A DNA stretch of 13,077 nt from JAZDJJ01 sp043804035. Lineage in GTDB: Bacteria; Bacteroidota; Bacteroidia; Palsa-948. The position numbers were made by a program, and so were the translations under genes. The first letter of the stretch is position 1. Each line of letters opens with the position of its first letter. The notes beneath the pieces were generated by a model, which was given only the letters and a program-made list of their open reading frames with translations, searched no databases and was not told the origin of the DNA. The stretch spans positions 1-13,077 of the forward strand of contig JAZDJJ010000018.1 in assembly GCA_043804035.1 (NCBI GenBank), written 5' to 3'. Shown in pieces: positions 6,867-13,077 of the stretch.

Positions 6867-7904
6867 TTACTCATAAAACTCGTATTCGTACTTGAGAAGT
6901 ATTTCGGGTTCATCTAATAAATTGTAACTGATGGCTTCTATACGGTTATCTTTAGCATCATACTTGTAGTCCTTTTTGGAATAAATAATTTCATTCTCTC
7001 CGAAAATGGTTTCTTCAATAAGATTACCTTTTTCATCGTACTTATAAGTGTTGCGCGAAGAAAATTTTCCATAAGCAAAAGATATCTCTTCTGTTAAATT
7101 TCCTTTCACATTATATTTGTATACATTTTTTGAATACGCTTGTCCTTCGGAATTATATTGTATCTCTTCAGTTTTATTTTCTTTGGCATCGTAACTAATG
7201 ATTTTCTTATCTTCCACTTTGGCATTAGTTCCGTAGCGCACTTCTTTTACTTTATTTCCTTTTTCATTATATCCGTAAATAGTTTTGCGATTGACGGAGC
7301 CATCCGGATTGTATAATATTTCTTCAATCATACGTCCGCCGGCATCGTATTTATTTACATTGTTGAAATAAAAACTTTTGTCGGGTTCATATTCGGCAAT
7401 ATCCATCAGCTTTCCTTTTTCATCGTATTTGAAAATGGTTTTTATACTCCCATCTTCATTGTAAGAAAGCGTTTTTATCTTTCTGTCGTTCTCATCATAT
7501 TCGTATGCATTTTTATAATAAAAACTACCATCAATATTCATTTCGGCTTCTTCGGTAAGATTTCCTTTCCCATCATAGTTGTAAGTGTAGCGGTACTTAA
7601 TGGAACCATCAGCATTAAAGTAAGTTTCCTGATTCATTTTTCCTTTATTATTGTAGCGATAAGTGAGTCGTGCCATAGGTGATTTGCTTTCGGTGAGATT
7701 ACCGTTCTCATCATATTCTTTGTAAAATACCAAATCGCCCTGAAGTTGTGGTTCGCCCCAAACGTATTTATATTTTAGCACTTTCTGTGACTTAATCTTA
7801 TTCTGTTTTATTTTTGTAGGATTGTCTTCATCATATTGGGCAGAAGAATAAATAAACGAGAAAAGAAATAAAGCACTTGAAATAATTTTTAAAAAATATT
7901 TCAT
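6867..7904 (-). CDS. Secreted YD-like repeat protein
   Basis: Residues 1-22 form a signal peptide (MKYFLK, then a hydrophobic core, then YSSA before Gln23), so the protein is exported to the periplasm or beyond. The rest of the 345 residues is almost entirely about eleven degenerate repeats of ~24 residues with the pattern Y-x-YD-x-KGN-L-x-EE-x2-YN-x-DGS. Examples are YDENGNLTES, YDGKGNLTEEAEMNIDGS and YDEKGNLIEE. This resembles the YD/RHS-like beta-hairpin repeats and WG/MORN-like repeat proteins frequent in Bacteroidota, which are thought to form elongated beta structures. There is no RHS core, toxin domain or T9SS sorting domain, and the protein ends in EYEFYE. It starts 40 nt from the divergent smpB and ends 197 nt before the four-gene unit on the same strand. 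The biochemical role is unknown. Confidence 0.7.
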   Translation of the reverse strand: MKYFLKIISSALFLFSFIYSSAQYDEDNPTKIKQNKIKSQKVLKYKYVWGEPQLQGDLVFYKEYDENGNLTESKSPMARLTYRYNNKGKMNQETYFNADGSIKYRYTYNYDGKGNLTEEAEMNIDGSFYYKNAYEYDENDRKIKTLSYNEDGSIKTIFKYDEKGKLMDIAEYEPDKSFYFNNVNKYDAGGRMIEEILYNPDGSVNRKTIYGYNEKGNKVKEVRYGTNAKVEDKKIISYDAKENKTEEIQYNSEGQAYSKNVYKYNVKGNLTEEISFAYGKFSSRNTYKYDEKGNLIEETIFGENEIIYSKKDYKYDAKDNRIEAISYNLLDEPEILLKYEYEFYE

Positions 7905-7944
7905 ATCATTATAATTATTTTGTAAAATTAGTTAATAATATTCA

Positions 7945-8409
7945 ATGGCAAAAAAAATATTTATGAGCACTAATATTAACATCAAAAATCGCAGAGCATC
8001 ATTTGAGTATTCATTCACTGATAGATATGTGGCTGGCATTCAATTGAGAGGTTCTGAAATAAAATCAATCCGTGAAGGGAAAGCATCCATCAACGATGCT
8101 TATTGTTTTCTCTCGCAAAGCGAATTATTTGTAAAGAACATGCACATTGCAGAGTACAAAAATGCAGGGCAATTTGGACATCTTCCTTTGCGAGATCGCA
8201 AACTTCTGCTCACAAAAAACGAACTAAAAAAAATTTCTGACAGCATGAAAAATAAAGGACTCACCATCATTCCGCTGAAACTATTTTTTAGCAAGAAAGG
8301 ATTTGCTAAGATGGAAATTGCTCTCGCAAAAGGAAAAAAGATTTACGACAAACGTGAAACCATCAAGACGCGAAATGCTGAACGGGAAATTATGAGGAAA
8401 TTCAGATAA
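7945..8409 (+). CDS. smpB: SsrA-binding protein SmpB
   Basis: SmpB binds tmRNA and escorts it to stalled ribosomes for trans-translation, which releases the ribosome and tags the incomplete protein for degradation. At 154 aa it has normal length. Family signatures are NINIKNRRASFEY near the N-terminus, the AGIQLRGSEIKSIREGKASI block (residues 30-49), SELFVKNMHIAEY, RDRKLLLTKNEL, IPLKLFFSKKGFAKMEIALAKGKK, and a basic tail (YDKRETIKTRNAEREIMRKF) of the type that enters the mRNA channel. The ATG at 7945 is the longest start. A second in-frame ATG at 7963 (MSTNINIKNRRA) gives an N-terminus closer to other Bacteroidota SmpB proteins, so either is possible. No ssrA gene was seen in the window. The upstream neighbour is divergent, separated by 40 nt. 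Confidence 0.95.
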   Translation: MAKKIFMSTNINIKNRRASFEYSFTDRYVAGIQLRGSEIKSIREGKASINDAYCFLSQSELFVKNMHIAEYKNAGQFGHLPLRDRKLLLTKNELKKISDSMKNKGLTIIPLKLFFSKKGFAKMEIALAKGKKIYDKRETIKTRNAEREIMRKFR

Positions 8410-8574
8410 TACTATGGAGGAAAAATAGAACTTACGCAAAACCTTTAAATCGTTGAGATTTACAAACAGCAATCTGCAAAATCTATTTTAAAAAAATATT
8501 TGTTCATATAAAAATAATGTTTACGTTTGTATATTCAAATTATGGTTATTGAGCTTGCCGAAATAGAAATTTAA
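8410..8574 (+). other. Intergenic DNA between smpB and the sorting-domain remnant
   Basis: No gene is seen. A very short open stretch from the ATG at 8542 (MVIELAEIEI) ends at a TAA at 8572-8574 that is in the same frame as the downstream sorting-domain remnant. The only clear signal is the promoter at 8499-8529. Confidence 0.5.
8499..8529 (+). promoter_or_regulatory. Bacteroidota-type promoter, exact consensus
   Basis: TTTG at 8499-8502 is followed, after exactly 19 nt, by TACGTTTG at 8522-8529. This matches TTG-N19-TAnnTTTG, the primary sigma factor consensus described for Bacteroides and Flavobacterium. The transcript would start near 8536, just before an ATG at 8542. It now reads into a truncated gene and a frameshifted lipoprotein gene. 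Confidence 0.6.
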
Positions 8575-8982
8575 TCTAATAATTGGTCCAAAACGGGACA
8601 TAATCCCCTAACATTAAATAGTGAATGTGAAGAATTATCAGAAACATACTCTGTTGTAAACATAGGTGGAAAATCTACAAAGTTTGCACAAAATAGTGAT
8701 ACAACCAATACAAGTAGTACTAATGAAAATGAATATCAAAAATTTGATTTTGAGATTTATCCAAATCCTACAGATGGTAATTTTTTGATAGAAATAAAAT
8801 CAAAAGAGATAAGTCCATATTCTTTTGAAATTATTAATTCCGTTGGTTCATTAATATATAAAATTGAAAAATTAAACGATTATAAAATTAAAATTAATAA
8901 AACAGGTTTTCCTTCAGGTATTTATTATATTAGATTAAATGACGGAAAAAGTGTTACCACAAAAAAAATGGTTGTACAATAA
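8575..8982 (+). pseudogene. Remnant of a T9SS-secreted protein: C-terminal sorting domain only
   Basis: The frame is open from just after a TAA at 8572-8574 to the TAA at 8980-8982 (135 codons) with no ATG or GTG start of the right kind. It begins in mid-protein sequence (SNNWSKTGHNPLTLN). After a Ser/Thr/Asn-rich linker it enters a type A T9SS sorting domain. YPNPTDG is encoded at 8758-8778, followed by the usual strands FLIEIKSK, FEIINSVGSLIYK, and FPSGIYYIRLNDG, ending KKMVVQ. Such domains direct an outer-membrane secretion step and are cleaved at the cell surface, always at the end of a larger protein with a signal peptide. Both the functional body and the signal peptide are missing here. 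A TTG at 8785 could be read as a start but would cut the domain. It is most likely the 3' end left by a deletion or rearrangement. Confidence 0.75.
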
Positions 8983-8997
8983 TAAAAACCAAAGATT

Positions 8998-9446
8998 ATG
9001 AAAAAGATAATATTTCTATTGATTTTGTTTCCAACAGTATTATGTAGTGGTTGCAAAAAAGAGGATTTAACAGACACAATTGATATTACAAAGCATTCGT
9101 GGAAGATAAAAATGATTATTATTAATGGAGATAGATCAAAAACTCCAAATAAAAATTATCATGGGAATCCTATTTCAAATGATAACGCATATAAATTAAT
9201 TTTTCAAAATGACTCTGTAATAGTTTTAAATTTAGGAATTAATGATGGTGAAGGAAAATACAAAATACCATCCTTAGGTTAGGGGATATTAATATTGAAT
9301 TTTATGGGGTGACAAAGTTATGTTGCAATAGTGATTTTGACGAAAATATAATAAAAACTATTGGATTAATTACAACCTATCAAGTTTTGAATGATATTCT
9401 TATCCTTAAAGGAAATAATTGTGAAATTGAGTTAAAAAAAGAATAA
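8998..9446 (+). pseudogene. Small lipoprotein gene broken by a frameshift
   Basis: The ATG at 8998 opens a lipoprotein signal peptide (MKKIIFLLILFPTVL, then CSGC with the lipidated Cys at residue 19, followed by KKED). The first frame stops at TAG 9280-9282 after 94 codons. From 9282 the next frame continues sensibly (GDINIEFYGVTKLCC and onwards to CEIELKKE) to a TAA at 9444-9446. One lost base near GGTTAGGGG (9277-9285) would join the halves into a ~150-aa protein, with TAG read as Tyr plus Gly. The start through FQNDSVIVLNL resembles small Bacteroidota lipocalin-like or copper-resistance-type lipoproteins, but I cannot assign a family. It begins 15 nt after the sorting-domain remnant. The leader AAAACCAAAGATTATG matches that of pckA. 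A sequencing error at the G run is an alternative to true decay. Confidence 0.65.
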
Positions 9447-9625
9447 CTAAACACAACAAAGTGTATATGCCATAAGGGGTTCAGTGGTAATTCAAGCATT
9501 CTGCCCCGCATCAAATTTTGTGACGGTGGACAGGAAAATGCTACGCAATCCCTTACGGCACATACACTCAGCCGTTTTGTACTTCGTAAATCGGCAACAA
9601 TACAAATGCGCAAAACGTTAGTGGA
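9447..9625. repeat. Structured noncoding element with long imperfect hairpins
   Basis: AGTGTATATGCCATAAGGG (9460-9478) is complementary to 9550-9568 with two mismatches in 19. Inside it, AGCATT (9495-9500) pairs exactly with AATGCT (9537-9542) and continues partly (CTGCCC with GGACAG), giving one extended hairpin of ~109 nt. A second hairpin follows: CGTTTTG (9573-9579) with CAAAACG (9611-9617), or alternatively GCCG (9571-9574) with CGGC (9592-9595). The element begins within a few bases of the broken lipoprotein's stop and ends near ACGTTAGTGG. The base composition is more GC-rich than its surroundings. Its nature is unknown: it may be a dispersed repeat, a mobile miniature element or a recombination site. 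An open frame on the minus strand over this region is not credible as a gene. Confidence 0.55.
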
Positions 9626-9649
9626 TTAAAACCTAAATTCAAGTAACTA

Positions 9650-9667
9650 ATGCAACCTTTTTTGCAT
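9650..9667. other. Short hairpin downstream of cinA
   Basis: ATGCAA (9650-9655) and TTGCAT (9662-9667) are exact reverse complements around a 6-nt loop, 13 nt beyond the cinA stop. Neither strand carries a T-run after it, so terminator function for cinA is only possible, not supported. Confidence 0.25.
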
Positions 9668-9680
9668 CTTTGAACCACTA

Positions 9681-10970
9681 TTAGAGTGACTCACTTTCAT
9701 TTGGTATATAACTATTTACCAATAATTTTCTCAGCATGCTAAATGCAGCCAGTGCTGTTTTGCGAATGTTTCTTTCGCGGTCGTTCCCGAAATTAAATTT
9801 TTCGGCGATAATTTTTTCAGAAGAGGACACAGCAATCCATACTGTGCCTATTGGTTTTTTTGATGTTCCGCCAGTTGGACCGGCAATGCCTGTTGTTGCA
9901 ATTCCAAAATCGCTGTGCATTTTTTTTCGCACTCCTGTTGCCATAAGTTCAGCAACTTCTTTGCTCACAACTCCTTTTGCCATCAGTGTATTTTTATCTA
10001 CACCGAGAATGGAAGTTTTTATTTCGTTAGAGTAAGCAATGATTCCTCCTTTGAAATAATCAGAACTTCCCGGAATGGAAGTGATTAAATGCCCGATGTA
10101 TCCGCCAGTACAACTTTCGGCAACAGCAAGAGTTTGCTTTCTATCGTTTAGCATTTTGCAAATTATTTTTTCTATAGTCAGCGGTTCTTTTCCATACTCT
10201 TCAATTCCAAAAAAATAATCGCCAAGCAATGGAATCAATTCTTCTATTTTTTTATTTATCGTTTCAGATAGTTTTATTTCATCAGTTCCTAAAACACTAA
10301 GCCGTAGTTTTACTATTCCCGGAGAGGGAAGATAAGCGAGTTTAATTCCATGAGCAGCAAGAGAGTTTTCCCAGTGTTTGATTTTTTTGGCAATGAATGT
10401 TTCACCTGTCCCTTGCGTGAGAATTGTTTTGTGAAGAATAACTTGTGAATGAAATCTTTTTTTGAGTTCGGGAATAATAAAATCTTGCATCATTGCTTTC
10501 ATTTCATAAGGAACTCCGGGCAGTGCAACAAAGATTTTGTTTTTAAAAATTCCAATCCACATTCCAGGTGCTGTTCCGTGCATGTTGTGAATGGGTGTGC
10601 AGTTTTCCAGCACTTCTGCCTGATGAATATTTTCCGGAAGCATTATCGTTCCGCGTATTTGAAATTGATGTTTTACATTTTCAAAACACTTTGAATTAAA
10701 AATAAGTTTTGCATGAAAAAAATCACAGAGAACCGATTTAGTAATATCATCATTAGTTGGTCCTAATCCTCCGGTGATTAAAATAATATCGGCTCTTTGT
10801 TTTGCAGAAGAAAAAGATTTTAAAATATCTTTTTTATTATCTCCAACCGTTGTTAATTGTCTGACAGGAATACCTATCATATTCAACTGCTGAGCCATCC
10901 ATGCAGCATTCGTGTTGGCGATTTGCCCTATAAGAATTTCATCACCAATGGAAATGATTTCTGCGAACAA
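9681..10970 (-). CDS. cinA: CinA: nucleotide pyrophosphatase-like plus NMN deamidase-family protein
   Basis: This 429-aa protein has the normal two-domain CinA layout. The N-terminal molybdopterin-binding-fold domain (COG1058, ADP-ribose pyrophosphatase activity in studied members) shows AEIISIGDEILIGQIANTN from residue 3, GGLGPTNDDITK, and GTAPGMWIG, then ALPGVPYEMKAM. The C-terminal competence-damaged (PncC) domain shows AESCTGGYIGHLITSIPGSS, GGIIAYSNEIK and TTGIAGPTGG, followed by KPIGTVWIAV. Members of this domain deamidate NMN, recycling it to the mononucleotide used for NAD synthesis. The start is odd: the codon is TTG (10970-10968), and codons upstream in frame are ATA, ATC, AAT, TCT and CAA before a TAA, with no ATG. 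AEIISIGDE normally begins two or three residues from the N-terminus, so TTG is the natural choice. It is divergent from pckA. Confidence 0.93.
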   Translation of the reverse strand: MFAEIISIGDEILIGQIANTNAAWMAQQLNMIGIPVRQLTTVGDNKKDILKSFSSAKQRADIILITGGLGPTNDDITKSVLCDFFHAKLIFNSKCFENVKHQFQIRGTIMLPENIHQAEVLENCTPIHNMHGTAPGMWIGIFKNKIFVALPGVPYEMKAMMQDFIIPELKKRFHSQVILHKTILTQGTGETFIAKKIKHWENSLAAHGIKLAYLPSPGIVKLRLSVLGTDEIKLSETINKKIEELIPLLGDYFFGIEEYGKEPLTIEKIICKMLNDRKQTLAVAESCTGGYIGHLITSIPGSSDYFKGGIIAYSNEIKTSILGVDKNTLMAKGVVSKEVAELMATGVRKKMHSDFGIATTGIAGPTGGTSKKPIGTVWIAVSSSEKIIAEKFNFGNDRERNIRKTALAAFSMLRKLLVNSYIPNESESL

Positions 10971-11010
10971 TTGAGAATTGATTATTTAAAATTGAAAATT
11001 GATTATTTAA
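10971..11010. repeat. 21-nt tandem duplication next to the cinA start
   Basis: TTGAGAATTGATTATTTAA (10971-10989) is repeated at 10992-11010 with a single mismatch, giving a period of 21 nt. It directly abuts the TTG start codon of cinA and would form most of its 5' leader. Reverse-complemented, the unit ends in CAATTCTCAA or CAATTTTCAA. Confidence 0.8.
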
Positions 11011-11018
11011 TCGTAAAG

Positions 11019-11026
11019 CAAAAGTA
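11019..11026 (-). promoter_or_regulatory. Possible cinA -7 element
   Basis: On the minus strand this reads TACTTTTG, an exact TAnnTTTG. A CTG, one base off TTG, lies 22 nt upstream on that strand (11051-11049). Transcription would begin near 11012, so the 21-nt tandem repeat would be in the leader. A second exact match, TATGTTTG at 11100-11093, has no TTG at the right distance. Confidence 0.3.
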
Positions 11027-11149
11027 TTTAATTTTCAAGATAAAAGAACAGCGAATGAAGCAAAAAGAAAGTAAATATAATTTTGATATTTTCAAACATA
11101 TCTATAAGATTCAGAATCGCTATAATAATAGACCTACAAAAAAATCATG

Positions 11150-11184
11150 TTTGCTCATTCCTAATGAAATCTTTTCTAAATTTG
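11150..11184 (+). promoter_or_regulatory. Candidate pckA promoter
   Basis: TAAATTTG at 11177-11184 is an exact TAnnTTTG. TTTG at 11150-11153 lies 23 nt upstream, at the long end of the accepted spacing. The predicted leader of about 47 nt ends in the A-rich AAAACCAAAAATT directly before the ATG, as is typical where no Shine-Dalgarno is used. Confidence 0.45.
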
Positions 11185-11237
11185 TTGCCTTTCAAACTTA
11201 AATTCAGCATTGCATACATTATCTAAAACCAAAAATT

Positions 11238-12833
11238 ATGAACAAACAAAATCTATGGCTCAAAAAAATTGGACTTACTTCTTCAACAGCACTTTGGAAT
11301 CTTTCTTCTGATGAACTTATCAAAGAAACGGTTGCTCTTGGTCAAGGTGTATTAACCGACACAGGTGCATTGGCGGTAGATACTGGCGAATTTACCGGAC
11401 GGGCACCAAAAGATAAATTCACTGTTCTGGATGATAAAACAAAAGATATAATCTGGTGGGGTGATGTTAATTTCAAAATTGATTCACAAAAATTTGATGT
11501 ATTGTATGATAAGGTGATAAAATATTTTTCAGGGAAAAAAATTTATGCTCGTGATTGTTTTGTCTGTGCTGACCCTAAATATCGTCTTGCAATAAGAGTA
11601 GTAACTGAATTGCCATGGTCAAATTTGTTTGCTCATAATCTTTTTATTCGCCCATCCAAAGATGAAATTTCTGAATTCTCTCCTGAATGGACTATACTAA
11701 ATGCACCCGGCTTTCGGGCAGATGCTAAAATTGATGGAACACGTCAGCATAATTTTTCCATCCTGAATTTTTCTAAAAAAATAATTCTTATAGGAGGCAG
11801 CGGATATACAGGTGAAATAAAAAAAGGTGTTTTCACTCTACTTAATTATTTTCTTCCGCATGAAAAAGGTATTCTCTCTATGCATTGTTCAGCCAATATT
11901 GGCAGCAAAGGAGATACTGCAATTTTCTTCGGACTCTCAGGAACAGGAAAAACTACTTTGTCAGCCGATCCGAATAGAAAATTAATTGGAGATGATGAAC
12001 ACGGATGGGCAGAAGATTCTATTTTTAATTTTGAAGGAGGATGTTATGCAAAATGCGTAAACCTCTCTGAAAAAAATGAACCACAAATATTTCATGCCAT
12101 CCGTTCGGGTGCTCTGATAGAAAATACTAATTTCTATTCTGGCACTACCACAGTTGATTACTCTAACATTGCCAAGACAGAAAATACTCGCGTTGCTTAT
12201 CCGATTTATTTTATTGACAATGCAGCAGACCCATCTATCGGAAAAATTCCAAAAAATATTTTCTTTCTTACCTGCGATGCTTATGGCGTACTTCCTCCTG
12301 TTTCTAAACTTGATGTAGCACATGCAATGTATCATTTCATTTCGGGATACACTGCTAAAGTAGCAGGCACTGAAATGGGAATAATAGAACCGCAATTAAC
12401 ATTCTCTGCCTGTTTCGGAAAAGCATTTCTTCCTCTTCATCCGACAAGATATGCTGAGTTGCTTGGAAAAAAATTAAAAGAACAACCCGGAATAAATGTA
12501 TGGCTTATCAACACAGGATGGTCTGGCGGACCTTATGGCGTTGGAAAAAGAATTTCCTTACCCAATACCCGTGCCATCATAACCGCTGCAATTAACGGTG
12601 AATTGGACAACGTAAAATTTGCTCAACATCCGGTATTTGGTATTTCATATCCAACTTTTTGTCCTAATGTTCCAACAGAAATTTTGAACCCACGGAATAC
12701 ATGGAAAGACAAGAATGCTTACGATATAAAAGCAAATTATCTTGCGGAAGCATTTGTTAAAAACTTTGAACAGTATTCTGAGTTTGCAAGTCAGGAAATT
12801 CTAATGGCTGCTCCTAAAATTGTTGTGGCATAA
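11238..12833 (+). CDS. pckA: Phosphoenolpyruvate carboxykinase (ATP)
   Basis: The enzyme converts oxaloacetate plus ATP to phosphoenolpyruvate, CO2 and ADP, the committing step of gluconeogenesis; it can run in reverse for CO2 fixation in fermenting bacteria. At 531 aa it is full length for the ATP-dependent class. Substrate-binding GEFTGRAPKDKF is at residues 50-61 with Arg54. The phosphate loop GLSGTGKT is at 232-239, followed by TTLSAD. The metal-binding kinase-2 motif LIGDDEHGW starts at 249 with Asp252-Asp253. Other family blocks are WSNLFAHNLFIRP, HCSANIG, FFLTCDAYGVLPPVSKL, FISGYTAKVAGTE and WLINTGWSGGPYGVG. The start at ATG 11238 gives MNKQNLWLKKIGL, fitting family N-termini. It stands alone between divergent cinA and a terminator-like hairpin. 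It is cytosolic. The GTP-dependent class is excluded by the motif set. Confidence 0.96.
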   Translation: MNKQNLWLKKIGLTSSTALWNLSSDELIKETVALGQGVLTDTGALAVDTGEFTGRAPKDKFTVLDDKTKDIIWWGDVNFKIDSQKFDVLYDKVIKYFSGKKIYARDCFVCADPKYRLAIRVVTELPWSNLFAHNLFIRPSKDEISEFSPEWTILNAPGFRADAKIDGTRQHNFSILNFSKKIILIGGSGYTGEIKKGVFTLLNYFLPHEKGILSMHCSANIGSKGDTAIFFGLSGTGKTTLSADPNRKLIGDDEHGWAEDSIFNFEGGCYAKCVNLSEKNEPQIFHAIRSGALIENTNFYSGTTTVDYSNIAKTENTRVAYPIYFIDNAADPSIGKIPKNIFFLTCDAYGVLPPVSKLDVAHAMYHFISGYTAKVAGTEMGIIEPQLTFSACFGKAFLPLHPTRYAELLGKKLKEQPGINVWLINTGWSGGPYGVGKRISLPNTRAIITAAINGELDNVKFAQHPVFGISYPTFCPNVPTEILNPRNTWKDKNAYDIKANYLAEAFVKNFEQYSEFASQEILMAAPKIVVA

Positions 12834-12857
12834 AAATTTTGTCTGTTGATTACTGTC

Positions 12858-12876
12858 TGTTAGTGTCTAACATTTT
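12858..12876 (+). terminator. Weak candidate terminator of pckA
   Basis: TGTTAG (12858-12863) and CTAACA (12867-12872) form a perfect 6-bp stem with a TGT loop, followed directly by TTTT (12873-12876). It begins 25 nt after the pckA stop. The stem is AT-rich, so termination would be inefficient unless helped. Confidence 0.4.
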
Positions 12877-12915
12877 AACTTCTGACATTTTTTGGCAGAA
12901 TATTTTTATTTCTCC

Positions 12916-12938
12916 TACCTGCCTGCCGCAGGCAGGTA
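12916..12938. repeat. GC-rich perfect palindrome, dispersed-repeat type
   Basis: TACCTGCCTG (12916-12925) and CAGGCAGGTA (12929-12938) are exact reverse complements around a CCG loop. It stands out as a GC-rich island in very AT-rich DNA. CCTGCCTGCCGCAGGCAGG palindromes recur in Bacteroidota intergenic regions. The plus strand is followed by an A-run, not a T-run, so it is not a canonical terminator for pckA. Confidence 0.65.
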
Positions 12939-13077
12939 AAAAAGACACTTTCAACTTTCAATAATTTCAACATATAACACTAAAAAAATGATATTTGGAA
13001 CTGCTTTTTTTCTGACATTTTTTATTTGTAATTTGAATTTGTTTTCAGATTTCGGATTTATGTTTTCCTGTTTGGTT
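12939..13077. other. AT-rich intergenic sequence to window end
   Basis: No convincing gene starts here. TCTGACATTTTTT occurs at 13011-13023 and earlier at 12881-12893, a 13-nt exact direct repeat. A T-rich frame from an ATG near 12988 stays open to the window end but encodes a Phe/Leu-rich low-complexity peptide, so it is not called. Confidence 0.4.

Noticed and set aside
9277..9290. Programmed frameshift in the lipoprotein gene
   Set aside because: There is no slippery heptamer of the usual A/T type and no stable stem right after it; a simple one-base loss explains the two frames.
9380..9613. Minus-strand 77-codon frame over the hairpin element
   Set aside because: It spans both the broken lipoprotein's end and the inverted repeats; the translation is Cys/Arg-rich with no recognisable feature.
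10971..11010. CRISPR or CRISPR-like array
   Set aside because: There are only two adjacent AT-rich units with a 2-nt separation, no spacers, and no cas genes in the window.
10857..11201. Plus-strand 114-codon frame between cinA and pckA
   Set aside because: Its first third is antisense to cinA, it reads through the 21-nt tandem repeat and the pckA promoter region, and its Lys/Ile/Tyr-rich translation reflects AT-rich DNA.
11982..12395. Minus-strand 137-codon frame inside pckA
   Set aside because: It is antisense to the conserved core of pckA, with a Cys/Phe/Ile-rich translation typical of a shadow frame.
193..12833. NAD metabolism cluster linking nadB and cinA
   Set aside because: The genes are about 8 kb apart on opposite strands with unrelated genes between; shared pathway alone does not make a cluster.
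12988..13077. Possible start of a further gene running off the window
   Set aside because: Only about 30 codons of Phe/Leu-rich T-tract translation are visible, with no clear promoter or homology, and it includes one of the direct repeat copies.

Overview
The window looks like a chromosomal segment of a Bacteroidota bacterium. The base composition is AT-rich. Starts are preceded by A-rich leaders instead of Shine-Dalgarno sequences: the 16 bases up to and including the ATG of the gene at 8998 and of pckA are AAAACCAAARATTATG. Several upstream regions carry the Bacteroidota promoter pattern TTG-N~19-TAnnTTTG. There is also a remnant of a type IX secretion (T9SS) sorting domain with a YPNPTDG motif.

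Layout: 1-192 holds a dispersed-type palindromic repeat and the nadB leader. 193-1788 (+) is nadB, L-aspartate oxidase. Convergent to it, 6669-1965 (-) is a tightly packed four-gene unit. It has three tandem paralogues of a family I do not recognise (363, 371 and 342 aa; 4-nt overlap, then 3-nt gap), followed after 20 nt by a 482-aa protein. That protein ends in a Regnase/Zc3h12a-type NYN (PIN-like) ribonuclease domain with its acidic residues intact. A hairpin plus T-run after the last gene could terminate the unit. 7904-6867 (-) is a secreted protein made of about eleven YD-like repeats. It is divergent, by 40 nt, from smpB at 7945-8409 (+), the tmRNA-binding trans-translation factor.

8410-9680 looks like a decaying accessory patch. 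It has a near-perfect promoter, an N-terminally truncated T9SS sorting-domain remnant (8575-8982), a small lipoprotein gene broken by a frameshift (8998-9446), and, starting a few bases after the stop, a roughly 170-nt element with long imperfect hairpins. 10970-9681 (-) is cinA, with a TTG start next to a 21-nt tandem duplication. 11238-12833 (+) is pckA, ATP-dependent PEP carboxykinase, followed by a weak terminator and a palindromic repeat.

nadB (de novo NAD synthesis) and the C-terminal domain of CinA (NMN deamidase family, pyridine nucleotide recycling) both touch NAD metabolism, and pckA is the gluconeogenic entry step, but these housekeeping genes are not arranged as one operon. The strongest candidate for an undescribed system is the triplicated family plus Regnase-like nuclease at 1965-6669. 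Its function cannot be read from sequence alone; an RNA-targeting role (defence, toxin-antitoxin or mRNA decay control) is inferred only from the nuclease domain.
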